NCBI RefSeq assembly: GCF_000383915.1
Contig: NZ_KB912942.1
Coordinates: 3,655,795-3,719,794 of the forward strand
DNA length: 64,000 nt
Direction of reading: 5' to 3'
DNA from: Amycolatopsis benzoatilytica AK 16/65
Lineage (GTDB): Bacteria > Actinomycetota > Actinomycetes > Mycobacteriales > Pseudonocardiaceae
In this document: positions 51,322-60,114 of the stretch, in pieces
Layout: each line of letters opens with the position of its first letter
Position numbering within the stretch: position 1 is the first letter of the stretch
Notes under the pieces: model-generated
What the model was told of the DNA's origin: nothing
What the model saw: the letters and a program-made list of their open reading frames with translations, nothing else
Database searches by the model: none
Translations under genes and position numbers: made by a program

Positions 51322-52230
51322 ATGGAACTGCGCCACCTGCGGTACTTCGCCGCCGTCGCCGAGACCTGCCACTTCGGCCGGGCCGCCGAACGCCTGCACC
51401 TCGCCCAGCCCGCGCTCTCGCACGCCATCCGGCAGCTGGAGGACGAGCTGGGCGTCGCGCTGCTCAGCCGCACCACCCGGCAGGTGCAGGTCACCCCGGC
51501 CGGCCGGTTCTTCCTCGCCGAAGCCCAGCGCATCCTGGACGCGGTCGAAGCCGGCGCGCGCGGCGCCCGGCGCATCGCGGACGGACGGCGCGGGCTGGCC
51601 CGGATCGGCTTCACCGGCACCGCCGCGCTCTCCCATCTGCCGCAGGTCGCCCGCGCGCTGCGGCACCGGCTGCCCGAAGTCGAACTGGAGGTGCATGCCG
51701 ACCTGCTCACCGGCGAGCAGTGCGAGCGGCTGCGCGACGGCACGCTCGACATCGGCGTGCTGCGGCCGCCGGTCACCGGCGGCGACCTCGACCTGCACCT
51801 GATCGAAACCGAGCCGCTGATCCTCGCCGTCCCGGCCGACCACCGGCTGGCGGTCGAACCGGTGGTGTCGATGAGCGACCTGCGTGCCGAAGCGTTCGTC
51901 ACCTACCCGGCCAGCCATTCCGTCGTCAACGAGGCCGTGCTGCGCAGCTGCCGCGATGCCGGGTTCACCCCGCAGCGCGAGCAAGAAGCGGCCGGCACCG
52001 CGGTGCTGCTGGCGCTGGTCGCCGGCGGGCTCGGCGTCGGCGTCGTCCCCGCGTCCGCGCGGGCCCTGCCGCTGGCCGGGGTCGTGTTCCGCGACCTCGC
52101 CGGCGCCGCGTCCGTCCAGCTCGCGCTCGCCTGGCACCGCGACCGGCCCCCGGCACTGGTCCCGGCCGTGCTGGACGCGCTGAGCGACCTGTTCCCCGTC
52201 GAAGTGCCCGTGTCAGGGAGGACACGATGA
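51322..52230 (+). CDS. LysR-family regulator of the catechol/benzoate genes (CatR/BenM-like)
   Basis: A 302-residue LysR regulator: N-terminal helix-turn-helix MELRHLRYFAAVAETCHFGRAAERLHLAQPALSHAIRQLEDELG followed by an effector domain from about residue 90 (ARIGFTGTAALSHLPQVARALR, VVPASARALPL). It is placed exactly as CatR/BenM-type activators are, divergent from benA and overlapping catB by ATGA. It would respond to cis,cis-muconate or benzoate. Co-transcription with the catBAC genes gives it a feed-forward position. The particular inducer is inferred. Confidence 0.92.
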   Translation: MELRHLRYFAAVAETCHFGRAAERLHLAQPALSHAIRQLEDELGVALLSRTTRQVQVTPAGRFFLAEAQRILDAVEAGARGARRIADGRRGLARIGFTGTAALSHLPQVARALRHRLPEVELEVHADLLTGEQCERLRDGTLDIGVLRPPVTGGDLDLHLIETEPLILAVPADHRLAVEPVVSMSDLRAEAFVTYPASHSVVNEAVLRSCRDAGFTPQREQEAAGTAVLLALVAGGLGVGVVPASARALPLAGVVFRDLAGAASVQLALAWHRDRPPALVPAVLDALSDLFPVEVPVSGRTR

Positions 52231-53330
52231 AGATCACCCGGGTGGAGGCGATCCCGTTCGCCATCCCCTACCGCAAGCCGCTGCGCTTCGCCTCCGGCGA
52301 GGTGCGCACCGCCGAGCACGTGCTGGTCCGCGTGCACACCGACGACGGCGTCGTCGGCGTCGCCGAAGCGCCCCCGCGGCCGTTCACCTACGGCGAGACC
52401 CAGGCCGGCATCGTCGCGGTCCTGGAGACGGTGTTCGCGCCGCAAGTGGTCGGGCTGAGCCTGCTGGAGCGCGAGACAGTGCACGCCCGGCTCGGCCGCA
52501 CCGTCGGCAACCCGGCCGCGAAGTCCGCTTTGGACATGGCGATCTGGGACGCGCTCGGGCAGAGCCTGGACGTGTCGGTGACCGAACTGCTCGGCGGGTA
52601 CACCGACCGGATGAAGGTCTCGCACATGCTCGGCTTCGACGAACCGGCCGCGATGGTCGCCGAAGCGGAACGGATCCGCGACACCTACGGCATCACCACG
52701 TTCAAGGTGAAGGTCGGCCGCCGGCCGGTTTCGCTGGACACCGACGTGGTCCGCGCGCTGCGCACCCGATTCGGCGGCGAGGTCGACCTGTACGTGGACG
52801 GCAACCGCGGCTGGACCGCCGCGGAATCCGCCCGGGCGATGAAGGAAATGGCCGACCTCGACCTGCTGTTCGCCGAGGAGCTGTGCCCGGCCGACGACGT
52901 GCTCGGCCGCCGCTGGCTGGTGTCGCGTTTGGACATCCCGTTCATCGCCGACGAATCCGCGGTCACCCCGGCGGACGTGACCCGCGAGATCCTGGCCGGC
53001 TCGGCCACCGCGATCAGCATCAAGACCGCCCGCACCGGTTTCACCCGCTCGCAGCGCACCCACCACCTCGCGGAGGGACTCGGGCTGGAAGTGGTGATGG
53101 GCAACCAGATCGACGGCCAGATCGGTTCACTGTGCACTGTCGCGTTCGGATCGGCCTACGAGCTCACGGCACGCCGCCCTGGCGAGCTGTCCAACTTTCT
53201 CGACATGACCGACGACCTGCTCGCCGAACCGCTGCGCATCGCGGACGGCGAACTGGCCATCCGCCCCGGCGCCGGCCTCGGCGCCGCCCTCGACCCCGAC
53301 AAGCTCCGGCACTACCGCCAGGACGCCTGA
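52227..53330 (+). CDS. catB: Muconate cycloisomerase
   Basis: A 367-residue enolase-superfamily enzyme that lactonises cis,cis-muconate to muconolactone. It shows the N-terminal capping domain (MKITRVEAIPFAIPYRKPLRFASGE), the catalytic Lys pair in TFKVKVGRR, metal ligands Asp in YVDGNRGW, Glu in FAEELC and Asp in IADES, and the second catalytic Lys in AISIKTARTGF. Length fits the family. GGGAGG precedes the ATG, which overlaps the LysR stop. It is followed by catA and catC in pathway-related order. Confidence 0.95.
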   Translation: MKITRVEAIPFAIPYRKPLRFASGEVRTAEHVLVRVHTDDGVVGVAEAPPRPFTYGETQAGIVAVLETVFAPQVVGLSLLERETVHARLGRTVGNPAAKSALDMAIWDALGQSLDVSVTELLGGYTDRMKVSHMLGFDEPAAMVAEAERIRDTYGITTFKVKVGRRPVSLDTDVVRALRTRFGGEVDLYVDGNRGWTAAESARAMKEMADLDLLFAEELCPADDVLGRRWLVSRLDIPFIADESAVTPADVTREILAGSATAISIKTARTGFTRSQRTHHLAEGLGLEVVMGNQIDGQIGSLCTVAFGSAYELTARRPGELSNFLDMTDDLLAEPLRIADGELAIRPGAGLGAALDPDKLRHYRQDA

Positions 53331-53361
53331 GCCGGAAAACCCGATGGATCAAGGAGGATTC

Positions 53362-54210
53362 ATGACCGCCACCCATTCCCCCACCGCCGCCGCGTCCGGA
53401 GCCAACGCCACCGAACGGTTCAAGAGCGACAAGCTGGCCGGTGTCGCGGGCACCCCGAAGGAGCGGGTCAGCCTGCTCGCCCGCGAGGTGCTCGACGCCG
53501 TGCACGCGACCATCCGCAAGCACAAGGTGACCTACGACGAGTACAACGCGCTGAAGTCGTGGCTGATCAGCGTCGGCGAGGACGGCGAATGGCCGCTGTT
53601 CCTCGACGTCTGGGTCGAGCACGTGGTCGAAGAGGTCGCCACCGAGCACCGCAAGGGCAACAAGGGCACCATCGAAGGCCCGTACTACGTGCCCGACGCC
53701 CCCGAGCAGGGCGCGAACGGCACCGTCCCGACCCGGGAGAACGAGCCGGGCACCGCGCTCACCTGGACCGGCCAGGTCACCTCGACCGACGGCAGCGCGC
53801 TGGGCGGGGCGAAGGTCGAGCTGTGGCACGCGGACGCGGACGGGCTGTACTCGCAGTTCGCACCGGACATCCCGGAGTGGAACCTGCGCGGCACCTTCAC
53901 CACCGGAGCCGACGGCACGTTCGAGATCCACACCGTGCGGCCCGCGCCGTATCAGATCCCGACCGACGGCGCCTGCGGCAAGCTGATCGCCGCGGCCGGC
54001 TGGCACGCGTGGCGTCCGGCGCACCTGCACGTCAAGGTGTCCGCGCCGGGCCACGAACTGCTCACCGCGCAGCTGTACTTCCCGGGCGACCAGCACAACG
54101 ACGACGACATCGCCTCCGCGGTGAAGCCGGAACTGGTGCTCGACCCGAAGCCGGCCGCCTCCGGCTCCGGCGAGACCGTCGAGTACAGCTTCGTGCTCGA
54201 CCCGGCGTGA
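53362..54210 (+). CDS. catA: Catechol 1,2-dioxygenase (intradiol)
   Basis: A 282-residue Fe(III) intradiol dioxygenase that cleaves catechol to cis,cis-muconate. The N-terminal helical linker domain (about 1-100) is followed by a beta sandwich with GTIEGPYYVPDAP (iron Tyr), LWHADADGLYSQFAPDIPEWNLRGTF (second Tyr and the Arg region) and HAWRPAHLHVKVSAPGH with the two His ligands. The ATG at 53362 has AAGGAGG at ideal spacing and is preferred to an ATG six codons upstream. It is between catB and catC. Confidence 0.96.
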   Translation: MTATHSPTAAASGANATERFKSDKLAGVAGTPKERVSLLAREVLDAVHATIRKHKVTYDEYNALKSWLISVGEDGEWPLFLDVWVEHVVEEVATEHRKGNKGTIEGPYYVPDAPEQGANGTVPTRENEPGTALTWTGQVTSTDGSALGGAKVELWHADADGLYSQFAPDIPEWNLRGTFTTGADGTFEIHTVRPAPYQIPTDGACGKLIAAAGWHAWRPAHLHVKVSAPGHELLTAQLYFPGDQHNDDDIASAVKPELVLDPKPAASGSGETVEYSFVLDPA

Positions 54211-54239
54211 CCCGTTCCGCGTGACCTGATCGGAGACCG

Positions 54240-54518
54240 ATGCTTTACCACGTGCGGATGGACGTCCGCCTCCCCGCCGACCTGGACCCTGCTGTCCGCG
54301 ACGACCTGATCGCCCGCGAGAAGGCCTACAGCCAGCAGCTGCAGCGCAGCGGGAAGTGGCCGCACATCTGGCGGATCGCCGGGGAGTACGCGAACTTCTC
54401 GGTGCTGGACGTCGCCTGCCACGACGAGCTGCACGAACTGTTGTCGGCGCTTCCGCTGTTCCCGTACATGGAGATCAAGGTGACCCCGCTGGCACGCCAC
54501 CCGTCCAAAGTGGACTAA
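54240..54518 (+). CDS. catC: Muconolactone delta-isomerase
   Basis: A 92-residue enzyme that converts muconolactone to beta-ketoadipate enol-lactone. The sequence MLYHVRMDVRLPADLDP, REKAYSQQLQRSGKWPHIWRIAGEYANFSVLDV and LFPYMEIKVTPLARHPS is typical for CatC over its whole length. GGAGACCG precedes the ATG. It ends the plus-strand cat operon. The enol-lactone hydrolase and later beta-ketoadipate genes are not in the window. Its last codons form one of the GTCCANNNTGGAC palindromes. Confidence 0.95.
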   Translation: MLYHVRMDVRLPADLDPAVRDDLIAREKAYSQQLQRSGKWPHIWRIAGEYANFSVLDVACHDELHELLSALPLFPYMEIKVTPLARHPSKVD

Positions 54519-54532
54519 GGGCCGCCGGCCTG

Positions 54533-54583
54533 CCGTGAAGGGAACATTGAGGGACTCTGAGTTCCTCAATGTTCCCTTCACGG
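54533..54583. repeat. Dispersed palindromic element, covarying copy D
   Basis: CCGTGAAGGGAACATTGAGG (54533-54552) pairs perfectly over 20 bp with 54564-54583. It has the same architecture as the 55-bp family, but CCCCTT in the left arm is AACATT and the matching AAGGGG in the right arm is AATGTT, so both sides changed together. It lies 14 bp after catC, in terminator position. Confidence 0.9.
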
Positions 54584-54631
54584 ATTTGGGCTAAAAGCTT
54601 GTCTCACGTGGTGCGCGCCGAACGGCCCGCT

Positions 54632-54696
54632 GGTCTGTCCGTGAAGGGCCCCTTGAGGGAATCCAAGTCTCTGAAGGGGCCCTCCACGGACAGACC
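54632..54696. repeat. Dispersed palindromic element, extended copy E
   Basis: The left arm 54632-54654 and the right arm 54674-54696 pair over 23 bp with one mismatch. The outer four bases (GGTC/GACC) extend the usual 18-bp arm and the 19-nt centre is GAGGGAATCCAAGTCTCTG. It is 48 bp from copy D, between the convergent catC and ABC transporter genes. Confidence 0.9.
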
Positions 54697-54742
54697 GGCA
54701 CACTGGCCGCCCAGGCATCACGACAGCACCACATGACAAGCG

Positions 54743-55363
54743 CTAAGCCCCGCCGATCGGCACCACCCGGTCCGCGTGCTCGGAGAGCAGCGGATCGTGG
54801 GACGCCACCAGCACGGCCGTTCCGCGGTCCGCTGCTCGCCGGAGCGCGGTCAGCACCATCTCGGCGTGCGCCCGGTCCTGGTGCGACGTCGGTTCGTCGG
54901 CCAGCAGCACCAGCGGCCCCGAAGCCAGCACTCGCGCCACCGCCGCCCGCTGCTGTTCACCGCGTGAAATCTCGCTCGGCAGCCGATCGGCAAGTTTCGC
55001 CAGATCCAGCGTTTCCAGCAGCTTCCGGTGGTCCGGCGGCTCCGCCGCGGTCCGCGCGGCGAACGCCAGGTTCTCCGCCACCGTCAGCTCTTCGAAGAGC
55101 GAAATCGACTGCGGCACGAACGCCAGCGCGTGCCACGGCTGTTCCGAGACCGGCAGCTCCGGCATCGGCGGGCGGACCTCGACCGTACCGCTGTCCGGCC
55201 GGTCCCAGCCGCCCGCGATCATCAGCAGGGTGCTCTTGCCTGAGCCGGACGGGCCGGTCAGCGCGACCAGTTCGCCCGCCGACAGGTCCAGGCTGGTGTG
55301 CCGGAGCACCGGCATCCCGCCGTGCGACCGGCTCACGTCCGAAACGCTCAGCAGCGCGCTCAC
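54743..55363 (-). CDS. ABC transporter ATP-binding protein (LolD/MacB type), second
   Basis: A 206-residue ATPase subunit: Walker A GPSGSGKST (37-45), Q-loop region FVPQSISLFEELTVAENL, a signature SRGEQQRAAVARVL (variant of LSGGQ), Walker B LVLLADEPTS and switch VASHDP. Such ATPases pair with FtsX-type permeases and power lipoprotein or peptide export or resistance functions. The GTG overlaps the stop of the preceding ATPase gene (GTGA). The signature motif SRGEQ is less canonical than in its partner, suggesting an asymmetric heterodimer. Confidence 0.9.
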   Translation of the reverse strand: MSALLSVSDVSRSHGGMPVLRHTSLDLSAGELVALTGPSGSGKSTLLMIAGGWDRPDSGTVEVRPPMPELPVSEQPWHALAFVPQSISLFEELTVAENLAFAARTAAEPPDHRKLLETLDLAKLADRLPSEISRGEQQRAAVARVLASGPLVLLADEPTSHQDRAHAEMVLTALRRAADRGTAVLVASHDPLLSEHADRVVPIGGA

Positions 55364-56031
55364 CGGATCCTCCCGTCCACCAGTTCCGCCGTGTCGTCGG
55401 CCGCGGCCATCAGCAGCGGGTCATGCGTCGCGACCACTACCGTCTGACCGGCTTCGGCGAGCGCCCGCAGCGCCTCCGCGACCAGGTGCGCCGACGCCCG
55501 GTCCAGCTGCGCGGTCGGCTCGTCCGCCAGCACCGCGGCCGGATCGCCGACCGCGGCGAAGGCCAGCGCGGTCCGCTGCTGCTCGCCGCCGGACAGCTGC
55601 CGCGGCCGGTGCCCGGCGCGGTGGTCCAGGCCGAGCCGGTCCAGCAGGTCCGCGCCGACCGGGGCGATGCCGCGCATCCTCGCGGCCAGCTCCAGATGTT
55701 CCCGCACGGTCAGGTAGTCCAGCAGGTTGTCGACCGGATTCTGGAACACGTAACCGATCCGCCGCCGCCGGATCGCCCGCCGGGCCCGAGCGGACAACGC
55801 GGTGACGTCGGTGCCGCCGACCTCGACGCGGCCCTCGTCCGGCCGTTCCAGGCAGGCCAGCATCCGCAGCAGCGTCGACTTCCCGGACCCGGACGGCCCG
55901 ACGAGCGCGGTGATCCGGCCGCGCGCCGCGCTGATGGTGACCTCGTGCAGAGCGGTCAGCGAGCGCCCCGCAGTGCGGTAGCTGTGCGTCAAGCCTTCGC
56001 CGCGCACCGCGGCAGCGTCAGACTGTGTCAC
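55360..56031 (-). CDS. ABC transporter ATP-binding protein (LolD/MacB type), first
   Basis: A 223-residue ATPase subunit with Walker A GPSGSGKST (45-53), FQNPVDNLLDYLTVREHLELA, signature LSGGEQQRTALAFA, Walker B AAVLADEPTAQLD and VVVATHDPLLM. It overlaps the permease gene by 14 bp and the second ATPase by 4 bp, so the three subunits are translationally coupled. Two different ATPases with one large permease suggests a heterodimeric motor. The GTG has GGAGG six bases upstream. Confidence 0.92.
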   Translation of the reverse strand: MTQSDAAAVRGEGLTHSYRTAGRSLTALHEVTISAARGRITALVGPSGSGKSTLLRMLACLERPDEGRVEVGGTDVTALSARARRAIRRRRIGYVFQNPVDNLLDYLTVREHLELAARMRGIAPVGADLLDRLGLDHRAGHRPRQLSGGEQQRTALAFAAVGDPAAVLADEPTAQLDRASAHLVAEALRALAEAGQTVVVATHDPLLMAAADDTAELVDGRIR

Positions 56032-58678
56032 GAAGCACCTCCGAAGGCAGCGCCCGCGCAGCCGCCCGCTGGGCTGCGTAAGTGACGAGGAGCGCGACCG
56101 CCGCGGCCGCCAGCAGCAGCCGCCCGCTCGGCCACCAAGGGATCGGCAGCACCGTGTCCGGCGGGGTCTCCGGATCGAGGTCGTAGCCTTGGTAGGTCAC
56201 CGACACCCCGACCGCGGCGAACCCGAGGCCGAGCGCGAACCCGGCCGCCAGCAAGCCGCCTACCTCGTACGCGAGCGCCCGCCAATGCGCACCGGAACTG
56301 ATTCCCATCCGGCGCAGCAACACGTACGCGCCGCGCCGCGCTCGCGATCGCGCGTTGAGATAGAGCAGGAGTCCGACTAGCACGACTGCGCCAACCAAAG
56401 CGGACACCGCGGTCAAGAACGCGAACGTGTAGGTGATTCCGCCGTACACCCCGTGCGCGGTGACATCGGTGGCGCGGCTGACCGTTCCGGCCGGGACGCC
56501 CGCTTTGCCCAGCTCCGGCAGAACTTCCGCCGGATCGCCACGCACCCACAGCTCATGGTGCACGTTCTCGCCGGCGAACTTGGCGAGGATGTCCTTGCGC
56601 AGCACCAGTTCCGGGAACCCGGCGCTCTTCCCGGGCAGCTGCGCCACGGTCACCACGGTGAGCGGCAGCTGCTGGCCGGCAAGGCTGAGCGTGGTGTGCT
56701 CGGACGCCTCCGGAACTCCGGCGAGGAGACCGACCGCGCCTTCGCCGGACATCCGCGCCAGCAGGTCGGGCAGGGCCGGGCCGCGGAAATCGTCGTCCCA
56801 GAAGGCGGCCGAGCCGAACGTCGCCGGATCCGCGCCGACCACGTTGACGGTCTTGCTGCCCAGGAACGCCGAGTCGTACCGGTCCACCAGGGTCGCCTGC
56901 CCGGCCAGGCTCGGCGGCACCCGCGCGGGCCCGGTCAGCCGGACCACCACGTCCGAACCGACCACGAGCTGGCCCTCGTCGCCCAGCGTCCGTTCGACCG
57001 AACCGGTCACCATGGTGGCGAAGATCGAGAGCGCCACCGGCACCGCGGTCGCGCCGACCAGCACCGCCGCCGCGGACGGGGCGGACGCGAGCCTTCGCCA
57101 GGCGAGGAACGCCACCGCGCGTTCCCTTCGCACCGCCCGGATCCGGGGCAAGAACAGCCGTACCAGCCGGGTCGCCAGCATCGCCAGCCCGAGCACCAGC
57201 AGCAGCGGCACGACGATCAGCCGCGGCGGGATCCGCGCGACCGAACCGGCCTGGCCGACACCGGCCTGCACGCCGTCGCCGAGCGCGAAATAGCACACCG
57301 CCGCGGCGACGAGCGGCAGGATCTCCCACGGCAGGTGCCGGATCCGCGAGGTGCGCGCGTCGAACAGCGCCCGGGTGCGCAGGACGACCGAACCGCCGAT
57401 GCCGGCCAGCGTGGCGAGGAACGAGACCGCCGCGCCGAGGACGGAGAACCCGAGCGCGCCCGGCGTGACCAGCGGGCTCGGCCCCAGCGCGGACACCAGC
57501 CCGCGGGCGGCGAACCAGCCGCCGATGCTGCCCGCCAATGCAATGGATCCCAGCTCCAGCAAGGCTTTCCCGGCCAGCGCCGCCGGGCCCGCGCCGCGCG
57601 CGGACAGCACCGCCAGCTCGGCACGGCGGCGTTCCACCCAGAACGAGCCCACCGTGACCGAGATGACCAGCCCGGTCAGCGATCCGGCGACGCCGATCGG
57701 CACCACTGTGGCGGCCAGTGACGACACCACCTGGTCCGCCCGGTCGGCGATGCCGCCCAGCGAGGAGCTGAACTCCATCCGGGCGTTCTGCTGAAACAGC
57801 GGGCTGGCGGCGGTCCGCGCACGGACCCGGTCCAGTCCGGCGACGACCGCCGGCGCGTCCGCGGTGGTCAGCCCGTCCCGGTCGACCGAGGCCTCCAAGT
57901 AGCTGCTCAGGCCGCCGTCCGGCGGGGTGAGCCCGAACAGGTCGGCACGCGACACGAACGCCAGCGGGTAGACCGGCCGTTCGGTCAGCGGGCTGGGCCG
58001 GTACAGCGGCTGGAGGTGGCACCAGTACGGCCGGTCCGGCAGTTCGCGCAGGTCCCGGTACACCGCCGCGACCGGAATGGTCCGGACCGGGCCGTCCGGC
58101 GGCGCTCCGGTGCGCGGCGCCCAGCCGCCGTGCACCACCACCTGGTCGCCGGCGTGCAGGCCGCGCGCGGCGGCGAACTGGCTGGACAGCCAGATTCCCG
58201 GTCCCTTGCCGCCTTCGAGCGTTTGCAGGTGCTGCTGGAAGCCGTCCTGGCTGACCAGCCACAGTGCGGACTGCTCCGGATGCGCGTCACCCGGTTTGAC
58301 CGGGTCGACCTTCGCGGTGGCGAGGAGCGTGGACTGGACGTCCGACAATCGCGGCACGCCGTGGGCGTACTGCCGGGCAGCGGCGATCCGGGCGTCTTCG
58401 AGCGGCTTGCCGACCGGTGTCGGCGGCGCACCCGGCATCGCGGGCGCCGACGAGGTCATCGCCAGCCCGCCGGACCACTGCGCGCCCACCGACCACTGAC
58501 AGGCGCGGTCCATCTGATCGCTCAACGTCGCATTACCCGCTGAAGACAGGAACAGCGCCACTGCCGCGGCCGGCAGCGCGACGAGTACCGCCGCCGCGAT
58601 CGCCGCCACCACGACTGCTGGTTGCCGCCATCCAGTTCTCGGCGCCCGCGTCCACGGCGTCGCCCCCCACGCTCGCAT
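56018..58678 (-). CDS. Large FtsX-type ABC transporter permease
   Basis: An 886-residue membrane protein: one N-terminal helix (about 19-45), a large extracytoplasmic domain (about 45-330), a cluster of helices including an FtsX-like block (about 345-480, SFWVERRRAELAVLSARGAG), further helices, a second extracytoplasmic domain, and a C-terminal FtsX block (about 750-880) with RRGAYVLLRRMGISSGAHWRA. This ten-helix, two-large-loop layout is that of MacB/BceB-like or lipoprotein-export permeases. Substrate unknown. The ATG at 58678 is chosen because a start 27 codons upstream would run into palindrome copy F. Evidence for either start is weak. First gene of the three-gene operon. Confidence 0.88.
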   Translation of the reverse strand: MRAWGATPWTRAPRTGWRQPAVVVAAIAAAVLVALPAAAVALFLSSAGNATLSDQMDRACQWSVGAQWSGGLAMTSSAPAMPGAPPTPVGKPLEDARIAAARQYAHGVPRLSDVQSTLLATAKVDPVKPGDAHPEQSALWLVSQDGFQQHLQTLEGGKGPGIWLSSQFAAARGLHAGDQVVVHGGWAPRTGAPPDGPVRTIPVAAVYRDLRELPDRPYWCHLQPLYRPSPLTERPVYPLAFVSRADLFGLTPPDGGLSSYLEASVDRDGLTTADAPAVVAGLDRVRARTAASPLFQQNARMEFSSSLGGIADRADQVVSSLAATVVPIGVAGSLTGLVISVTVGSFWVERRRAELAVLSARGAGPAALAGKALLELGSIALAGSIGGWFAARGLVSALGPSPLVTPGALGFSVLGAAVSFLATLAGIGGSVVLRTRALFDARTSRIRHLPWEILPLVAAAVCYFALGDGVQAGVGQAGSVARIPPRLIVVPLLLVLGLAMLATRLVRLFLPRIRAVRRERAVAFLAWRRLASAPSAAAVLVGATAVPVALSIFATMVTGSVERTLGDEGQLVVGSDVVVRLTGPARVPPSLAGQATLVDRYDSAFLGSKTVNVVGADPATFGSAAFWDDDFRGPALPDLLARMSGEGAVGLLAGVPEASEHTTLSLAGQQLPLTVVTVAQLPGKSAGFPELVLRKDILAKFAGENVHHELWVRGDPAEVLPELGKAGVPAGTVSRATDVTAHGVYGGITYTFAFLTAVSALVGAVVLVGLLLYLNARSRARRGAYVLLRRMGISSGAHWRALAYEVGGLLAAGFALGLGFAAVGVSVTYQGYDLDPETPPDTVLPIPWWPSGRLLLAAAAVALLVTYAAQRAAARALPSEVLRDTV

Positions 58679-58763
58679 CCGGCGAGTCTGCCACGATCCG
58701 GCTACCGAGGGGAAAACAATGCCCCGACCGGCCTGCCCACCCGGACGGAACGCGTTCATCAGC

Positions 58764-58818
58764 GTCCGTGAAGGGCCCCTTGCCGGACTTGGATTCCCTC
58801 AAGGGGCCCTTCACGGAC
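58764..58818. repeat. Dispersed 55-bp palindromic element, copy F
   Basis: Arms 58764-58781 and 58801-58818 match perfectly over 18 bp. The whole 55 bp is the exact reverse complement of copy A at 6033-6087, more than 52 kb away. It lies between the CoA-transferase stop and the permease start, both on the minus strand. Confidence 0.92.
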
Positions 58819-58887
58819 GAACTGCGGGCGCGCGGCGAGCGGCGCGAGCAGCGAGCGGCGCGACACCAAGTGTCTACTGTGGACTGA

Positions 58888-60072
58888 TCACGGTGCGAAG
58901 GCGATACCGCGCCGCAAGAAGTCCTGCACGTCCACTCCGGCCTCGGCCAGCAACGACCGCGTATGAGAGCCCAGCGCGGGCACGTCCCCCATCCGCGCCT
59001 CGACGTCCGCGAACGTGACCGGCGGCAGCAACGCGTCCACCGTGGCATGTTCGGTCTCCACCTTGCGCCACCGGCCCCGGGCCTGCAGCTGCGGATCCGC
59101 CACCACGTCCGCCACCTGCTTCACCTGTGCGGCGGGGATTCCCGCCGCCGCGAGCCGCTCGTCCAAGTCCACAGTGGACCATTTGACCGTCTCAGCGGCG
59201 ACCGCAGAGTCACAGGCCGCCCGGTTCGCCACCCGCAGCACGTTCGTGGCGAACCGCGGATCCTCCGCCAGCCGCGGCGCGTCCAGCACCTCAGTGGCCA
59301 ACGTCCGCCATCCGCTGTCGTTCTGCACCCCGATCAGCATCTGCCCGTCCCGCGTCGGATACGCGTCATACGGCGCGATCGACGCGTGGCTCAGCCCCAT
59401 CCGCGCCGGCTGCCGCCCGGAATACATCTGGCTGTAGAGCGCATACCCCATCCACTCCACCGTGGCTTCCAGCATCGACACCTCGATCGTCGCGCCTTCC
59501 CCGGTCCGCTCCCGCCGGAGCAGCGCGGCGAGCGCCGCCTGCGCGCAGTACATCCCGGACGCGATGTCCGAGGTTGGAATCCCGGTCTTGACCGGAGTCT
59601 CCGGCGTCCCGGTGATGCCGATCAGGCCGGCTTCCGCCTGCACCAGCATGTCGTAGGCTTTCCGCTGCTCGCGCGGGCCGCCGGAGCCGTAGCCGGACAG
59701 GTCGATCGCGACCAGCTTCGGATGTCCGGCCCGCAGCGCGGCCGAATCGAGGCCGAGCCGGGCCGCCGCTCCGGGAGCCAGGTTCTGCACGAACACGTCC
59801 GCCCGCGCGATCAGCCGGCGCACGACGTCCTGGCCCTCCGCGGTTTTCACATCGACAGCCAGGGATTCCTTGCCCCGGTTCAGCCATACGAAGTGCGCGC
59901 CAGTGCCGTGCACGACATGGTCGTACTCGCGGGCGAAGTCGCCGATCACGGTGCGTTCGATTTTGATCACGCGAGCGCCGAGATCGGCCAGGGTGCGGGT
60001 GGCCAGCGGAGCGGCGACAGCTTGTTCCAGCGAGACGACGGTGAAGCCGGCCAGCGGCAAGGAGGCGTGCAT
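58888..60072 (-). CDS. CaiB/BaiF-family CoA-transferase
   Basis: A 394-residue type III CoA-transferase: LAGFTVVSLEQAVAAPLATRTLADLGARVIKIER at the N-terminus, FVWLNRGKESLAVDVKT, QNLAPGAAARLGLD, SGYGSGGPREQRKAYDMLVQAEAGL with the presumed catalytic Asp, and GVQNDSGWRTLA. These enzymes move CoA between carboxylic acids (formyl, carnitine, mesaconate, bile acid and so on). The specific acid cannot be read from the sequence. ATG 60072 is used. A GTG three codons upstream is equally possible. It has no tight operon partner: the NLP gene ends 43 bp upstream on the same strand. Confidence 0.93.
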   Translation of the reverse strand: MHASLPLAGFTVVSLEQAVAAPLATRTLADLGARVIKIERTVIGDFAREYDHVVHGTGAHFVWLNRGKESLAVDVKTAEGQDVVRRLIARADVFVQNLAPGAAARLGLDSAALRAGHPKLVAIDLSGYGSGGPREQRKAYDMLVQAEAGLIGITGTPETPVKTGIPTSDIASGMYCAQAALAALLRRERTGEGATIEVSMLEATVEWMGYALYSQMYSGRQPARMGLSHASIAPYDAYPTRDGQMLIGVQNDSGWRTLATEVLDAPRLAEDPRFATNVLRVANRAACDSAVAAETVKWSTVDLDERLAAAGIPAAQVKQVADVVADPQLQARGRWRKVETEHATVDALLPPVTFADVEARMGDVPALGSHTRSLLAEAGVDVQDFLRRGIAFAP

Positions 60073-60114
60073 GGCGTTCACTATCGCCGGGGGCGGCCAG
60101 GCAGTCCAGAGGAG